DNA from: Nocardia vaccinii NBRC 15922
Lineage (GTDB): Bacteria; Actinomycetota; Actinomycetes; Mycobacteriales; Mycobacteriaceae
Assembly: GCF_001613305.1 (NCBI RefSeq)
Contig: NZ_BDCC01000035.1
Location: forward strand, 62,001-126,000
Length of the DNA stretch: 64,000 nt
Direction: 5' to 3'
Every line of letters starts with the position of its first letter. The stretch's first letter is position 1. The position numbers and the translations under genes are program-made. The notes beneath the pieces are model-generated. The model did not search any database. It was not told the origin of the DNA and worked only from the letters and a program-made list of their open reading frames with translations. Positions 43,077 to 52,144 of this stretch are shown piece after piece.

Positions 43077-44475
43077 GGAACTTGCCGACCGGCTCGGTCG
43101 CTGGTCGGCCGACCGGGGTCCGCTCTATCTACTGCTTGCCCGGCGCTTGCGGATATTGATCGCCGACGGCGAACTCCGGCCGGGCATGCGGCTGCCGCCC
43201 GACCGTGCGCTGGCGAAAGCTCTTGCAGTCGGGCGCAGTACGGTCGTCGCTGCCTACGATCTGCTCGCCACGGAGGGACGCGTGGTGCGCCGACAGGGCA
43301 GCGGTACCCGAGTCGCGGGGCACGAGCCACTCCGGGCTCGCGAGGTCACCCATTCCCCGGCTTTCCTGCAGCTGCTGGAGCCGGATGCCGAGGTCATCGC
43401 GCTGGCCTGCGCGGCGCCGGCCACACCGCCGGCCGAGCTCGCCCGGGCGTATCGCGATATCCTGCCCGAACTCGCCGCCATCGACAGCGATATCGGCTAC
43501 CACCCGACCGGGCATATGCCGTTGCGCACCGCGATCGCCGAGCGCTACCGCATCCGGGGCGTGCCGACCGATCCGGAACAAATCCTCGTCACCAATGGTG
43601 GGCAACAAGCGCTTTCGCTGCTGGCTCAGGTACTGCTGCGGCCGGGCGACCGGGTTCTGGTCGAGGCACCGACGTATCCGGGTGCCCTGGAGGCATTTCG
43701 GGAAGTCGGGGCGGTACCGCGAACAGGTCCGATCGGCCTGGGCGCGGTGCGTGCCGCGACGCTCGCCTATGTTGTGGCCACCTGTCAAAACCCCACGGGT
43801 GCAGTGCTTTCCACACTGGCACGACGCTCGCTGGCCGAATCCGCGCGAGCGGCCGGGGTGCCCTTGATAGACGACGAGGTGCTCGCCGACCTCGTATTTC
43901 CCGGCGCCGAGCCGCAACCCCCGCCGTTGGCGCACTACGACGGGTCGGTGATATCGGTCGGCTCGCTCAGCAAGATCGTCTGGGGCGGGCTGCGGGTCGG
44001 CTGGGTGCGGGCACCGGTTCCGTTGATCGCCCGGTTGTCGCGGGTGCGTGCCGTGCACGATCTCGGCGGCAACATCCCGGCCCAACTGGCCGCCGCCCGG
44101 CTGCTGCGCGATCTGGACCGCCTGCGTGAACGAATTACGCACCAACGCAAAGAGAGTCACGACGCATTGATAACCGAGCTGGCCGCCCGGCTGCCGGACT
44201 GGGAGATCCCGGCGGTATCCGGTGGCCAGACGCTGTGGATCCGGCTACCGCACGGTGACGGCACGTCGTTCGCCCAACGTGCACTCCGGCACGGGGTCGC
44301 GATCCTGCCCGGCGCAGGCCTCGACGCTTCCGGCGGCAGCACCGACCACATCCGAATCAGCTTCGTCGCCGATCCGGCCGAATTACGCGAGGCCGCATGC
44401 CGTTTGGCCCAGGCATGGCGAAACTACCAACCACCCGACCGCCCCACTCCGGCCCCACCGGCGCTTGCCGTGTGA
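43066..44475 (+). CDS. MocR-type regulator (GntR HTH + aminotransferase-like domain)
   Basis: A 469-residue MocR-family regulator. Residues about 10-75 form a GntR winged helix (LYLLLARRLRILIADGEL, LAKALAVGRSTVVAAYDLL); residues 110-460 form a fold-type I aminotransferase domain with the PLP lysine in SVGSLSKIVWGG and the conserved TCQNPTG. MocR proteins use PLP as an effector rather than as a catalyst. Start ATG 43066 or ATG 43075. Divergent from a cupin gene, with a shared dyad. A PPOX-family gene lies just downstream, convergent, across a terminator. Confidence 0.88.
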   Translation: MEPMELADRLGRWSADRGPLYLLLARRLRILIADGELRPGMRLPPDRALAKALAVGRSTVVAAYDLLATEGRVVRRQGSGTRVAGHEPLRAREVTHSPAFLQLLEPDAEVIALACAAPATPPAELARAYRDILPELAAIDSDIGYHPTGHMPLRTAIAERYRIRGVPTDPEQILVTNGGQQALSLLAQVLLRPGDRVLVEAPTYPGALEAFREVGAVPRTGPIGLGAVRAATLAYVVATCQNPTGAVLSTLARRSLAESARAAGVPLIDDEVLADLVFPGAEPQPPPLAHYDGSVISVGSLSKIVWGGLRVGWVRAPVPLIARLSRVRAVHDLGGNIPAQLAAARLLRDLDRLRERITHQRKESHDALITELAARLPDWEIPAVSGGQTLWIRLPHGDGTSFAQRALRHGVAILPGAGLDASGGSTDHIRISFVADPAELREAACRLAQAWRNYQPPDRPTPAPPALAV

Positions 44476-44517
44476 ACCGAATACGAAGGCCCCGAACGTG
44501 CTGCGGCGGTTGAACTT

Positions 44518-44558
44518 CGAGGCTGCCGCGGCGAACCCGACGGCACGCGGCAGCCTCG
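44518..44558. terminator. Bidirectional terminator between MocR and PPOX genes
   Basis: A perfect 13-base inverted repeat (44518-44530 and 44546-44558, CGAGGCTGCCGCG) with a 15-base loop sits between convergent genes. Confidence 0.75.
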
Positions 44559-44563
44559 GTAGG

Positions 44564-44995
44564 TCACAGATCGCCCGAGTAGTCCTGGGTGATCCAGCGG
44601 TCGGGGCGGATGGTGAACAGCACGGAGTCGGCGCCGTCCATTCGGTCGGCGAAGGCACGGCCGCCCTCGGAGCCGAGGTAGCGGGTGGCGATCTCCACGC
44701 GCGCGTCCAAGGGCGAGGGGATCGCGGCGTCGATGACCGTGCCCTCCACGATGACGTACTGGTAAGGCAACTCTTCGCGCTGCACAGTCAGGGTGACCAC
44801 CCCAGCCTCCCGCACCAACCGGGCCTTGCGGCGTTTGGCGCCGGTGTTGATGCGGATATTGCCGCCAGGTGTGTAGTCGTACCAGATCGGCGCGGTGGCG
44901 GGCGGACGCCCATCGGTCGCCGCGACCGACAGCACTCCGACGTGCTTGCCCGCGAGGAACTCTTGACGTTCTGCTTCCGAGAAGGGTTTCGGCAT
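44564..44995 (-). CDS. Pyridoxamine-phosphate-oxidase-fold (PPOX) protein
   Basis: A 143-residue split-barrel flavin/F420-binding fold protein: EFLAGKHVGVLSVAATDGRP, then TAPIWYDYTPGGNIRINTG, and VIVEGTVIDA. Actinobacterial members of this size often use F420 or bind FMN or haem; some reduce biliverdin or aflatoxin-like rings. Start ATG 44995. It converges on the MocR-type gene. Substrate unknown. Confidence 0.8.
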   Translation of the reverse strand: MPKPFSEAERQEFLAGKHVGVLSVAATDGRPPATAPIWYDYTPGGNIRINTGAKRRKARLVREAGVVTLTVQREELPYQYVIVEGTVIDAAIPSPLDARVEIATRYLGSEGGRAFADRMDGADSVLFTIRPDRWITQDYSGDL

Positions 44996-45135
44996 GTGCC
45001 TACAAACGACACCGGCGCGGAGTGTTATTCCGGTCACCGATGCCCGGTATGCACGAGCCGGAAGTCAGCCGTGCCCGAACTGTCGGTGGACGGTGATGTG
45101 CGGGGAGGATTCCGGGAATCATCGGCCTCGGCCGA

Positions 45136-45678
45136 TCAGCTGCCCGCGGTGATGCCCTGTGCGGCACAGGCGTCTCGCAGCGCGTGCAGGGCATAGTGCA
45201 GCCGGGATTTCACCGTCCCCGCAGGAATGGCGAGTTGGACGGCGATCTCGGCCGTGGTCCCGCGACGGTAGTAGGCGTGCACGATAACTTCCCGATGTTC
45301 CCGGCTCAATGCGGCCAGGGCGCGGCGCACCGCCAGCACGTCGGCCACGCACGCACAGGGGTCCTGAACCGGGTGGTCGAGCAGCGCGTGGACATCGCTG
45401 AGGAGTTCATGGCGCCGTCGAGCAGACCGCAGATCGTCATAGGCCAGATTGCGAGTGACCTTGAACAGCCATCCGCGCAGCGACGGCACCGGTTGATCGC
45501 ACAGTTGCGGTTGCTGCCACAGCTTGACCAGAGCCTCCTGCGCGATCTCGTCACCACGACCGATATCGCCGACGAGACGAGCAGCGAAGCGCCGCAACGA
45601 TTGCCGATAGTGCAGATCGATCTCACTCAGTCGCTCCGATCGGCAACACCGGCCACCGGCCACGCCCGCCGCCGTCAC
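45136..45678 (-). CDS. ECF-type RNA polymerase sigma factor
   Basis: A 180-residue ECF sigma factor, similar in its region 4 to the SigL/SigK types: region 2 (DIGRGDEIAQEALVKLW, then LRGWLFKVTRNLAYDDLRS) and region 4 (LSREHREVIVHAYYRRGTTA, IPAGTVKSRLHYALHALR). The start is GTG 45678, right after the TGA of a possible 72-residue ORF. No anti-sigma (zinc-finger ZAS) gene follows. It probably controls a small regulon in response to an unknown signal. Confidence 0.88.
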   Translation of the reverse strand: MTAAGVAGGRCCRSERLSEIDLHYRQSLRRFAARLVGDIGRGDEIAQEALVKLWQQPQLCDQPVPSLRGWLFKVTRNLAYDDLRSARRRHELLSDVHALLDHPVQDPCACVADVLAVRRALAALSREHREVIVHAYYRRGTTAEIAVQLAIPAGTVKSRLHYALHALRDACAAQGITAGS

Positions 45679-45897
45679 TCAGCCACCGATCTCGGGCGAG
45701 GAATCCACAACCCGTGGTTCCGGAACATACGCGGGTGCGCGCTCCGGTCGACACGGGCACGGTAAATCGGCTACTCGGTTCATCACATCGCTCGCAACTC
45801 GTCCAACCAGTACCGCGGCGCAATACCCGCAATCGGTGCGGCCACACGCGGCCGGAACCGCCGGATCGAGGTCCGCGCCCGCTCGAGCGGTCAGCAC
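45679..45897 (-). CDS. Possible small Cys-rich protein before the sigma gene
   Basis: A 72-codon frame from GTG 45897 whose TGA (45681-45679) directly abuts the GTG of the sigma gene. It has five Cys (residues 18, 23, 26, 47 and 49) in a C-x4-C-x2-C and C-x-C arrangement, reminiscent of a redox or metal site. I see no strong ribosome binding site and no family match, and the frame could be chance in GC-rich DNA. If real, it could sense or oppose the sigma factor. Confidence 0.3.
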   Translation of the reverse strand: MLTARAGADLDPAVPAACGRTDCGYCAAVLVGRVASDVMNRVADLPCPCRPERAPAYVPEPRVVDSSPEIGG

Positions 45898-45997
45898 CGA
45901 TCGACCGGGGCGAGGTAAGGGGCCTTGGCAACGCAGCGGCGGCCCGGTGCGGCGGCGTCGAGCCGGGCGCGTCGTCGACGGGTTTCGACCGCGGAGT

Positions 45998-46588
45998 TCA
46001 GCGCGAGGAGGCGGAACGGATGACGCTGTCGGGATCGCGGGGAATGCTGGGAATCGCCGCGGGCAGCCAGGAGTCGGCGCGGCGTTCGAACAGGGCCGTG
46101 GAGGGACCGCAGGCTTCGGGGCCCGCTATCCGGGCCAGGCGGAACCCGGCGCGGCGGTAGTAGTCGTGCAGGTCCGTGTTGGTGGTCCAGGCATCCAGCC
46201 GAACCCAGGTGCGGCGACGGGCTCGGGCCAGGGTGGCGGCATGGGCGAGCAGGCGCGAACCCACGCCGTTCCCGGCGAAGCGCAGGTCGACGATCATGTA
46301 GTGCACGATGACGGATTCGGCGGTTTCGTGCGGGGTCCAGAGTCCTTCGTCCGCACGGTCGTTCACCGTGATGGTGCCTGCCGATTCGCCACACTTCTCG
46401 GCGATCCAAGTTTCCCCGGCATACACCGCACGGCCCACGACGTGGGCAAATATTTCGATGGGCAGGCCCCTGCCCTGCCTCGTCCACTGATCCGACCCGC
46501 GTTCCGCAAGCCAGGCCGTTCGTTGGAGCCGTAGTCGGCAGATGGTGCCGAGGTCGGCCACCGTGGCCTGGCGGATGCGAACTGTCAT
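45998..46588 (-). CDS. GNAT-family N-acetyltransferase
   Basis: A 196-residue acetyltransferase: MTVRIRQATVADLGTICRLR at the start, the acetyl-CoA pyrophosphate loop at AGNGVGSRLLAHAATLAR, and HDYYRRAGFRLARI in the last strand. The start ATG (46588) overlaps the TGA of the upstream GntR gene as ATGA, so the two are translationally coupled. The acceptor is unknown; antibiotic or amine acetylation is possible. Confidence 0.82.
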   Translation of the reverse strand: MTVRIRQATVADLGTICRLRLQRTAWLAERGSDQWTRQGRGLPIEIFAHVVGRAVYAGETWIAEKCGESAGTITVNDRADEGLWTPHETAESVIVHYMIVDLRFAGNGVGSRLLAHAATLARARRRTWVRLDAWTTNTDLHDYYRRAGFRLARIAGPEACGPSTALFERRADSWLPAAIPSIPRDPDSVIRSASSR

Positions 46589-47424
46589 GGCGATCCAGGT
46601 ACCAACGAGTTAGCGAAGGAATGGGAATTGCCCCAGGGATACTGCGCGCCCAGGGTCTTGCGGATGAGTTCGGTGCCGGCATCGTCGCCGAGTTCGTAGG
46701 CCAGACGGTTGCGTGCGGCGATGGAACGGGTCCTGGTCACGCGGGTGATCCGGGAAGAGTTCGCGCCAATGCGCAGATGGTCCAGCAGCAGAGTGCCCGC
46801 GCCTACCCCCAACACCGCAGCCTCCTCGGTGGTCGCGGGCCGGGCGACGACGGTATCGCGATGCGCGGATTCTGGATGACCGCGCTCGGCCAGGCGGCGC
46901 GTGGTGCCCTCGGGAATGTCGTGCGGCGAGTCCACACCGGTGGCTTCCGCCAGGTCCCGGGGATAGAAGCTGACCTCCCAGGACCACGGCTCGTTGTCCA
47001 GGTACTGCACGACCGTGCGCGCGACAACCCAGGAGTCCTCCGGTACACCCAGCCACAGTGCCACATCCGGACCGGCCGGTTCCATTCGGGCGGTGAAATG
47101 TTTGGCCGGTTCGCGACCGGCCGCACGAGCGATCTCGGAGAAGATGTCCTGTGAGGATTTCGGGCGATCGGGCCGGAGCGGGCTGGTCACCACCGATTCC
47201 AGCACCTCTTGACTGCGCACGATGGTTCCGCGCGAAGTGGCTGTGTAAAGCAGATTTTCGGCGACCAGAACTTGAATCGCGTTACGAGCGGTGGTGATCG
47301 ACACCTGCATCTGATCAGCCAGTTCATTGTGGCTGGGGAGCCGATCGCCCGGCTTCCACGTCCCATTGCGGATCTCCTCGCGGAGGAGGTCTGCGATCCG
47401 CTGGTACCTCGGACCGTCCGCCAT
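46585..47424 (-). CDS. GntR/HutC-family transcriptional regulator
   Basis: A 279-residue HutC-type regulator: the N-terminal winged helix (YQRIADLLREEIRNGTWKPG, LADQMQVSITTARNAIQ), and a UTRA ligand-binding domain from about residue 85. The first in-frame ATG upstream at 47499 is not supported; ATG 47424 (MADGPRYQ) fits the family. It overlaps the GNAT gene by 4 bases and faces the DUF4254 gene across 143 bases, so it may regulate either. Confidence 0.88.
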   Translation of the reverse strand: MADGPRYQRIADLLREEIRNGTWKPGDRLPSHNELADQMQVSITTARNAIQVLVAENLLYTATSRGTIVRSQEVLESVVTSPLRPDRPKSSQDIFSEIARAAGREPAKHFTARMEPAGPDVALWLGVPEDSWVVARTVVQYLDNEPWSWEVSFYPRDLAEATGVDSPHDIPEGTTRRLAERGHPESAHRDTVVARPATTEEAAVLGVGAGTLLLDHLRIGANSSRITRVTRTRSIAARNRLAYELGDDAGTELIRKTLGAQYPWGNSHSFANSLVPGSP

Positions 47425-47567
47425 CTCGCTCCTACGGATCGTTACTTCAAGGCAAGAAATTTTAACCCCGCTGTTCGCTCGGCGCGGGACCCTTGACACC
47501 AGGCTTCAGCGGTTTATTGTAATTAACGTCCTGAACGAGTGTTGTACGGCGATGACGGCGAGGCAAC

Positions 47568-48101
47568 GTGGCGGGTTCGGAGACATCTCAGTCGGTGGTT
47601 GTGACAGTGCCGGACGTACCGCGGAGTGTGAGCACGGTCGAAACCTTCGTGAGCGGCACTCTGCCGAGTTCTGATCTGCTTCTACGCGCATGTCGCGGCT
47701 ATCGCGTGGTCGGTGGGCCGATGGTGTGGTTCACCCGCGATCTCGCGATGCTGCATGAGCGCAGACTCATCGGGCGCGGCGGATCCCAACCGGCTCACGA
47801 TCTGCCAACCGTCATCGAGATCGACCGTCGCCGAGACGAATTGGTGATGGCGATCGACGATTGGATCTCCCGGTCCATCCCCCAGCATCGCCTCGGCGCG
47901 ACCCTGCACACCGAAACCATCGGCGCGGTCATCGACCGCATCGCCGAGGCATCGGTCCGGGCCCACCACGCCCTGATGACGTTGGACGCGAACGACGAGA
48001 TTCTGCACATGGCCTGGCACCACCTGGCCGAACTGGCCGACGCCTACGACGACCTCATCGCCGACGTCCTGGCCGGACGCCGCCGTCTCCCCGCTTGGTG
48101 A
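47568..48101 (+). CDS. DUF4254 family protein
   Basis: A 177-residue soluble protein resembling the DUF4254 family: IEIDRRRDELVMAIDDWISR, then LHTETIGAVIDRIAEASVRA, mostly helical. Family function is unknown. The start is GTG 47568. It converges on the second ESX locus, with 6 bases between its stop and the stop of eccC, and is divergent from the GntR gene. Confidence 0.7.
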   Translation: MAGSETSQSVVVTVPDVPRSVSTVETFVSGTLPSSDLLLRACRGYRVVGGPMVWFTRDLAMLHERRLIGRGGSQPAHDLPTVIEIDRRRDELVMAIDDWISRSIPQHRLGATLHTETIGAVIDRIAEASVRAHHALMTLDANDEILHMAWHHLAELADAYDDLIADVLAGRRRLPAW

Positions 48102-48107
48102 AACCCC

Positions 48108-51100
48108 TTACAACGGTGGAAGGTTCGCGATCTGGACCATTTCCTGGCCGTGGGTGCGGGAAACCAGGATGCCGCGACCGGGCGGAAGTTTGGACGGGCG
48201 CACATCGCCGATGATCTTGCCCTCGTCGCGGGGGCCGCTCATGATCAGCGCGTCGACGGACATGTTCTTCATACCGCCGAGGATCGGGTCGAACAGCGCG
48301 CGGGACACACCACCGGTGCGGCGGGTGACGATCAGGTGCATGCCGATGTCGCGGGCCTGCGGCAGATACTCCATGAGCGGGGTGAGCGGATTGCCGGCGC
48401 CCTGCACCACCATGTCGTAGTCGTCGACCAGGATGTAGATCTCCGGCCCGCTCCACCAACTGCGTTCGCGCAACTGCTTCGGGGTGATATCCGAACCGGG
48501 GATGCGCTCGGACAGGAATTTGACGATATCGCTGACCATCGATCCACAGGTCTGCGAGGAGGTCGAATATCCGGCCAGCTGATCGCCCTCGACCACGCCG
48601 AGCATGGTGCGGCGGTAGTCGATCATGATGATCCGGGCCTGTTCGGGCGTCGCACTCTCGATGATGCCCATCGCGATATTGCGCAGCAGCGTGGTCTTGC
48701 CGCACTCCACGTCGGCGAAAGCCATCAGATGCGGTTCGGAGCCGAAATCCAGGACCAGCGGCTCCAATTCGTTCTCGCCGAGGCCGACCACGATGCGGGT
48801 CGGGCTCTGTTCGATGCCGCGCGCGGCCGCCACGGCCAGCAGTTCCTCGCGGGAGAACTGCATGGGCAGCATGCGCACCTCGGGCGCCTTGCGGTGGCCC
48901 CACAACTGCGCCAGGCCCTCGCGCGAGGCCGCCACGCCTTCGGACAGATTGCCGGGCTCGGTCTGGGAGTCCAAGCGCGGCAACGCGATCAGCATGTGCA
49001 GTTCCTCGGGCGTCAGACCGCGACCGGGACGGCCGACCGGAACCAGCGCCGCCGAACGCCGATTCATCTCCGAATCGGTCGGATCACCCAGCCGCAGTTC
49101 CAGGCGGGTACCGACCTGATCCTTGACCACCGCGCGGATCTCGGCCCAGCGGGACGCACCGATCATCAGGTGGATACCGAGCGAGAGACCTTGTCCGGCA
49201 ATGGCATTGATCTGCGGCTCGAGCGCCTCGAACTCCTCGCGGATGGTCGCCCACCCGTCGATCACCAGGAATACGTCACCGAAACGGTCCGCCGCGAGCG
49301 GATCGTCCGGCGGCATCGTGCCGTCGGTGCGGATCTGGGAGAACTTGCGCCGCCGGAACTCGGCCATGGACTCGATGCCCAGTTCGCTGAACCGCTCCTC
49401 ACGCTGACGCATCAGCGAGGTCAGCTCCGCGATCGTGCGCCGGACCCGGTCCACGTCGAGGCGACCGGCCACCGAACCGACGTGCGGGGTACCGACCAGG
49501 CCCGCCATACTGCCGCCACCGAAGTCCAGGCAGTAGAACTGCACCTGTTCGGGCGTGTGCGTGGCGGCCGCGGACATGATGATGGTGCGCAGCGCGGTCG
49601 ACTTGCCCGACTGCGGACCGCCGACCACCGCGACATGTCCTCGCGCACCGGACAATTGGATGGTCAGCACATCGCGGCGCTGTTCGTACGGCTTGTCGAT
49701 GATGCCGATCGGCATCCACAGCTGACCGTGCCGGTTCGCGGGCGAACGCCAATCCGGGTCGGGCAGCAGCATATCCACCGACGGGGATTCCTCCAGCGGC
49801 GGCAGCCAGACCTCGTGCGCGGGCCGGCCGTGCCCGGTCAGCCTCTTGACCACCACGGTCAGCAGCGAATCCGGGATACCCTCGTCCGCCGTGGGCGGCT
49901 CGGGCAGCGCGAGCGGATCGAACTCCGGCTCCGGCTCCGGCGGCAGCTCGGGAATCTCCACATGACTCGCGGTGAAGATCGTGGGCGAACCGCCGACCGT
50001 CCGGCCACCGACCACGACCGGGCCGGTGGCCACCGGCGCGACGTAGGGACCGGAGACGTAGGTCGCGTTGAACCGCAACGGATCCGCGGCGTCGGTCTTG
50101 AGGTATCCGGAGCCGGGCACGCTCGGCAGGTGGTAGGCGTCGGTGATACCCAGTACGGCGCGGGATTCGTTGGCGGAGAAGGTGCGCAGGCCGATGCGGT
50201 AGGACAGGTGCGAGTCCAGACCGCGCAGCTTGTTCTCCTCGAGTCGCTGCGAGGCCAGCAGCAGATGGACGTGCAGCGACCGGCCCAGACGGCCGATCAT
50301 CACGAACAGATCCGCGAAATCCGGCTTCTGCGAGAGCAATTCGGAGAACTCGTCGACCACCACGAACAGGGCGGGCAGCGGATCCAGCGCCGCCCCGGCG
50401 GCACGGGCCTTCTCGTAGTCGGTGACGTTGGCGAAATTGCCCGCGGAGCGCAACAGCTCCTGGCGGCGGTTCATCTCACCGGCCAGCGCGTCCTTCATAC
50501 GGTCGACCATGGAGAGCTCGGCCTCGAGGTTGGTGATGACCGCCGCCACGTGCGGCAGCGGATCCAGACCGAGGAATGTCGCACCACCCTTGAAGTCGAC
50601 CAGGATGAGGTTCAGCGCGTCCGGGGAATGCGAGGCCACCATGGACAGCACCAGCGTGCGCAGGAATTCCGATTTACCCGAACCGGTTGCGCCGATGCAC
50701 AATCCGTGCGGGCCCATACCGTTCTCGGCCGATTCCTTGATGTCGAGTTCGACGGGGGTGCCGTCGGGGGTGACGCCGATCGGCACCCGCAGCCGCTCAC
50801 GCGGCGTGCGCGGACGCCAGACCTTGGCCGGTTCGATCTGCGCGGCGTCGGGAATCTTCAACAGCGCCATCAAACCCGGATCGGTGCGGGTCTCCTCCCC
50901 CAGGCTGACGATCTGCGCGGCGGTGGCGATCCGGTACCGCGCCAGGGCACGGGCGAAAGTCTCGGCCTGCGCGGTGCTGATCACGTCCACCGTGGCGAAG
51001 CGTTCCACCCCGGCGGCGCTGCGCGCGCTCACCGCGCCGTCGCCGACGACCAGTTGCAGACCGCGGCGCACGGCCAGGCCGTTCTCCGGCGCGGTCAGGT

Positions 51101-52139
51101 CCAGCACCGTGACCGAGTCCAGACCGGATTCGCTGACCAGGCGCTCGGTGCCGTTCACGAATCCGTCGTCGATGATCACGATCAGATGTGTTCGGCCCTG
51201 TGTCGGTTGCGGATTGCGCATGAACCGGCCGCGTTCCATCAGCTCGGCGGACAGCGCGGTTTCCAGCTCACCGAGTGAGCCGTACATCATCCGGGCGGAG
51301 CCCATGCCGTCGCGGTGGGTCGGATGTTGCAGGTGTGGAAGCCATTTCGCCCAGGACCAAGCCTCGCCGTCGGGATCCGCGCAGACGATCGCGACCGCGA
51401 CGTGGTCTGGTCCGTGGAATGCGGTGAACTCCATCAGCATGGCGCGCACCAGCATTCGCGCATCCTCGTCGGGCCCCTCGATGTTGATCGCCGGGAAGGC
51501 GCGCAGCGAGACCGCGGTGGGAAGCTCGTGCACGACCGAGTGGGTGCGCACGAAACGGCGCAGCGCGACGGTCGAGACCGGTTCGAGGTCCTCGAGCGGG
51601 CCGGTCTCCGGGCGAGCCAGTTTCGTGGCCAGCCGGTGGCTGCCCACCCCGACGCGCACATGTCCGAAGTCCGGGTCGTTCGGGCGGCGCTCCCACATCC
51701 GGCGGGTGCCGACCAGCGATTCCAGATCGACCGGTTCGGGGTGCGACCAGCGCAGCGAATCCAGCTGCCGCACACCAGTTTTGCGCACATCGCGGCGAAT
51801 CTGGTCCAGATAGCGGAAGTAGTCCTTGCGTTCCTCGTTGAGTTCACCGGCGGACTTGCTGCCACCGCCGCCGCGGCCCATCATCATGCCGACCATCGAC
51901 ACGACCATCATCATCGGGAACATCATCATCATGGGATTGCTCAGCAGCGAGCGTCCCATCATCACCATCATCGCCAGCATGCCCACGACGGCGACGACCA
52001 TCACCACCGGCATCAGCTTGGTGATCAGCGGACCGGGCACCGGCCGGGTGACCTCGGGCGGCGGGCTCAGCGTCACCTCGCCGCCGGGTGCGCGCGGTGG
52101 CGCGATGCGGGGACGGCGGACGAAACCTTCGGTAATCAT
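48108..52139 (-). CDS. eccC: EccC, FtsK/SpoIIIE ATPase of the PE/PPE-type ESX locus
   Basis: A 1343-residue fused EccCab with two N-terminal membrane helices and three ATPase domains. The P-loops are GATGSGKS (near residue 483), GGPQSGKS (near 838) and ADVECGKT (near 1141); the last departs from the usual Walker A at its first positions. Related to, but clearly different from, the ESX-4-type EccC of the same window. The start ATG 52139 gives a proper N terminus (MITEGFVRRPRIAPPRAPGG); the frame runs on upstream through mycP. It follows mycP by 5 bases and is probably the last gene of an eccD-mycP-eccC transcript. Confidence 0.97.
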   Translation of the reverse strand: MITEGFVRRPRIAPPRAPGGEVTLSPPPEVTRPVPGPLITKLMPVVMVVAVVGMLAMMVMMGRSLLSNPMMMMFPMMMVVSMVGMMMGRGGGGSKSAGELNEERKDYFRYLDQIRRDVRKTGVRQLDSLRWSHPEPVDLESLVGTRRMWERRPNDPDFGHVRVGVGSHRLATKLARPETGPLEDLEPVSTVALRRFVRTHSVVHELPTAVSLRAFPAINIEGPDEDARMLVRAMLMEFTAFHGPDHVAVAIVCADPDGEAWSWAKWLPHLQHPTHRDGMGSARMMYGSLGELETALSAELMERGRFMRNPQPTQGRTHLIVIIDDGFVNGTERLVSESGLDSVTVLDLTAPENGLAVRRGLQLVVGDGAVSARSAAGVERFATVDVISTAQAETFARALARYRIATAAQIVSLGEETRTDPGLMALLKIPDAAQIEPAKVWRPRTPRERLRVPIGVTPDGTPVELDIKESAENGMGPHGLCIGATGSGKSEFLRTLVLSMVASHSPDALNLILVDFKGGATFLGLDPLPHVAAVITNLEAELSMVDRMKDALAGEMNRRQELLRSAGNFANVTDYEKARAAGAALDPLPALFVVVDEFSELLSQKPDFADLFVMIGRLGRSLHVHLLLASQRLEENKLRGLDSHLSYRIGLRTFSANESRAVLGITDAYHLPSVPGSGYLKTDAADPLRFNATYVSGPYVAPVATGPVVVGGRTVGGSPTIFTASHVEIPELPPEPEPEFDPLALPEPPTADEGIPDSLLTVVVKRLTGHGRPAHEVWLPPLEESPSVDMLLPDPDWRSPANRHGQLWMPIGIIDKPYEQRRDVLTIQLSGARGHVAVVGGPQSGKSTALRTIIMSAAATHTPEQVQFYCLDFGGGSMAGLVGTPHVGSVAGRLDVDRVRRTIAELTSLMRQREERFSELGIESMAEFRRRKFSQIRTDGTMPPDDPLAADRFGDVFLVIDGWATIREEFEALEPQINAIAGQGLSLGIHLMIGASRWAEIRAVVKDQVGTRLELRLGDPTDSEMNRRSAALVPVGRPGRGLTPEELHMLIALPRLDSQTEPGNLSEGVAASREGLAQLWGHRKAPEVRMLPMQFSREELLAVAAARGIEQSPTRIVVGLGENELEPLVLDFGSEPHLMAFADVECGKTTLLRNIAMGIIESATPEQARIIMIDYRRTMLGVVEGDQLAGYSTSSQTCGSMVSDIVKFLSERIPGSDITPKQLRERSWWSGPEIYILVDDYDMVVQGAGNPLTPLMEYLPQARDIGMHLIVTRRTGGVSRALFDPILGGMKNMSVDALIMSGPRDEGKIIGDVRPSKLPPGRGILVSRTHGQEMVQIANLPPL

Positions 52140-52144
52140 GGGTC

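Noticed and set aside
48150..51278. Open frame of 1042 codons opposite the second eccC
   Set aside because: It is the antisense shadow of a gene with three clear P-loops; its composition (Asp, His, Arg, Gln) is that of reversed codons.
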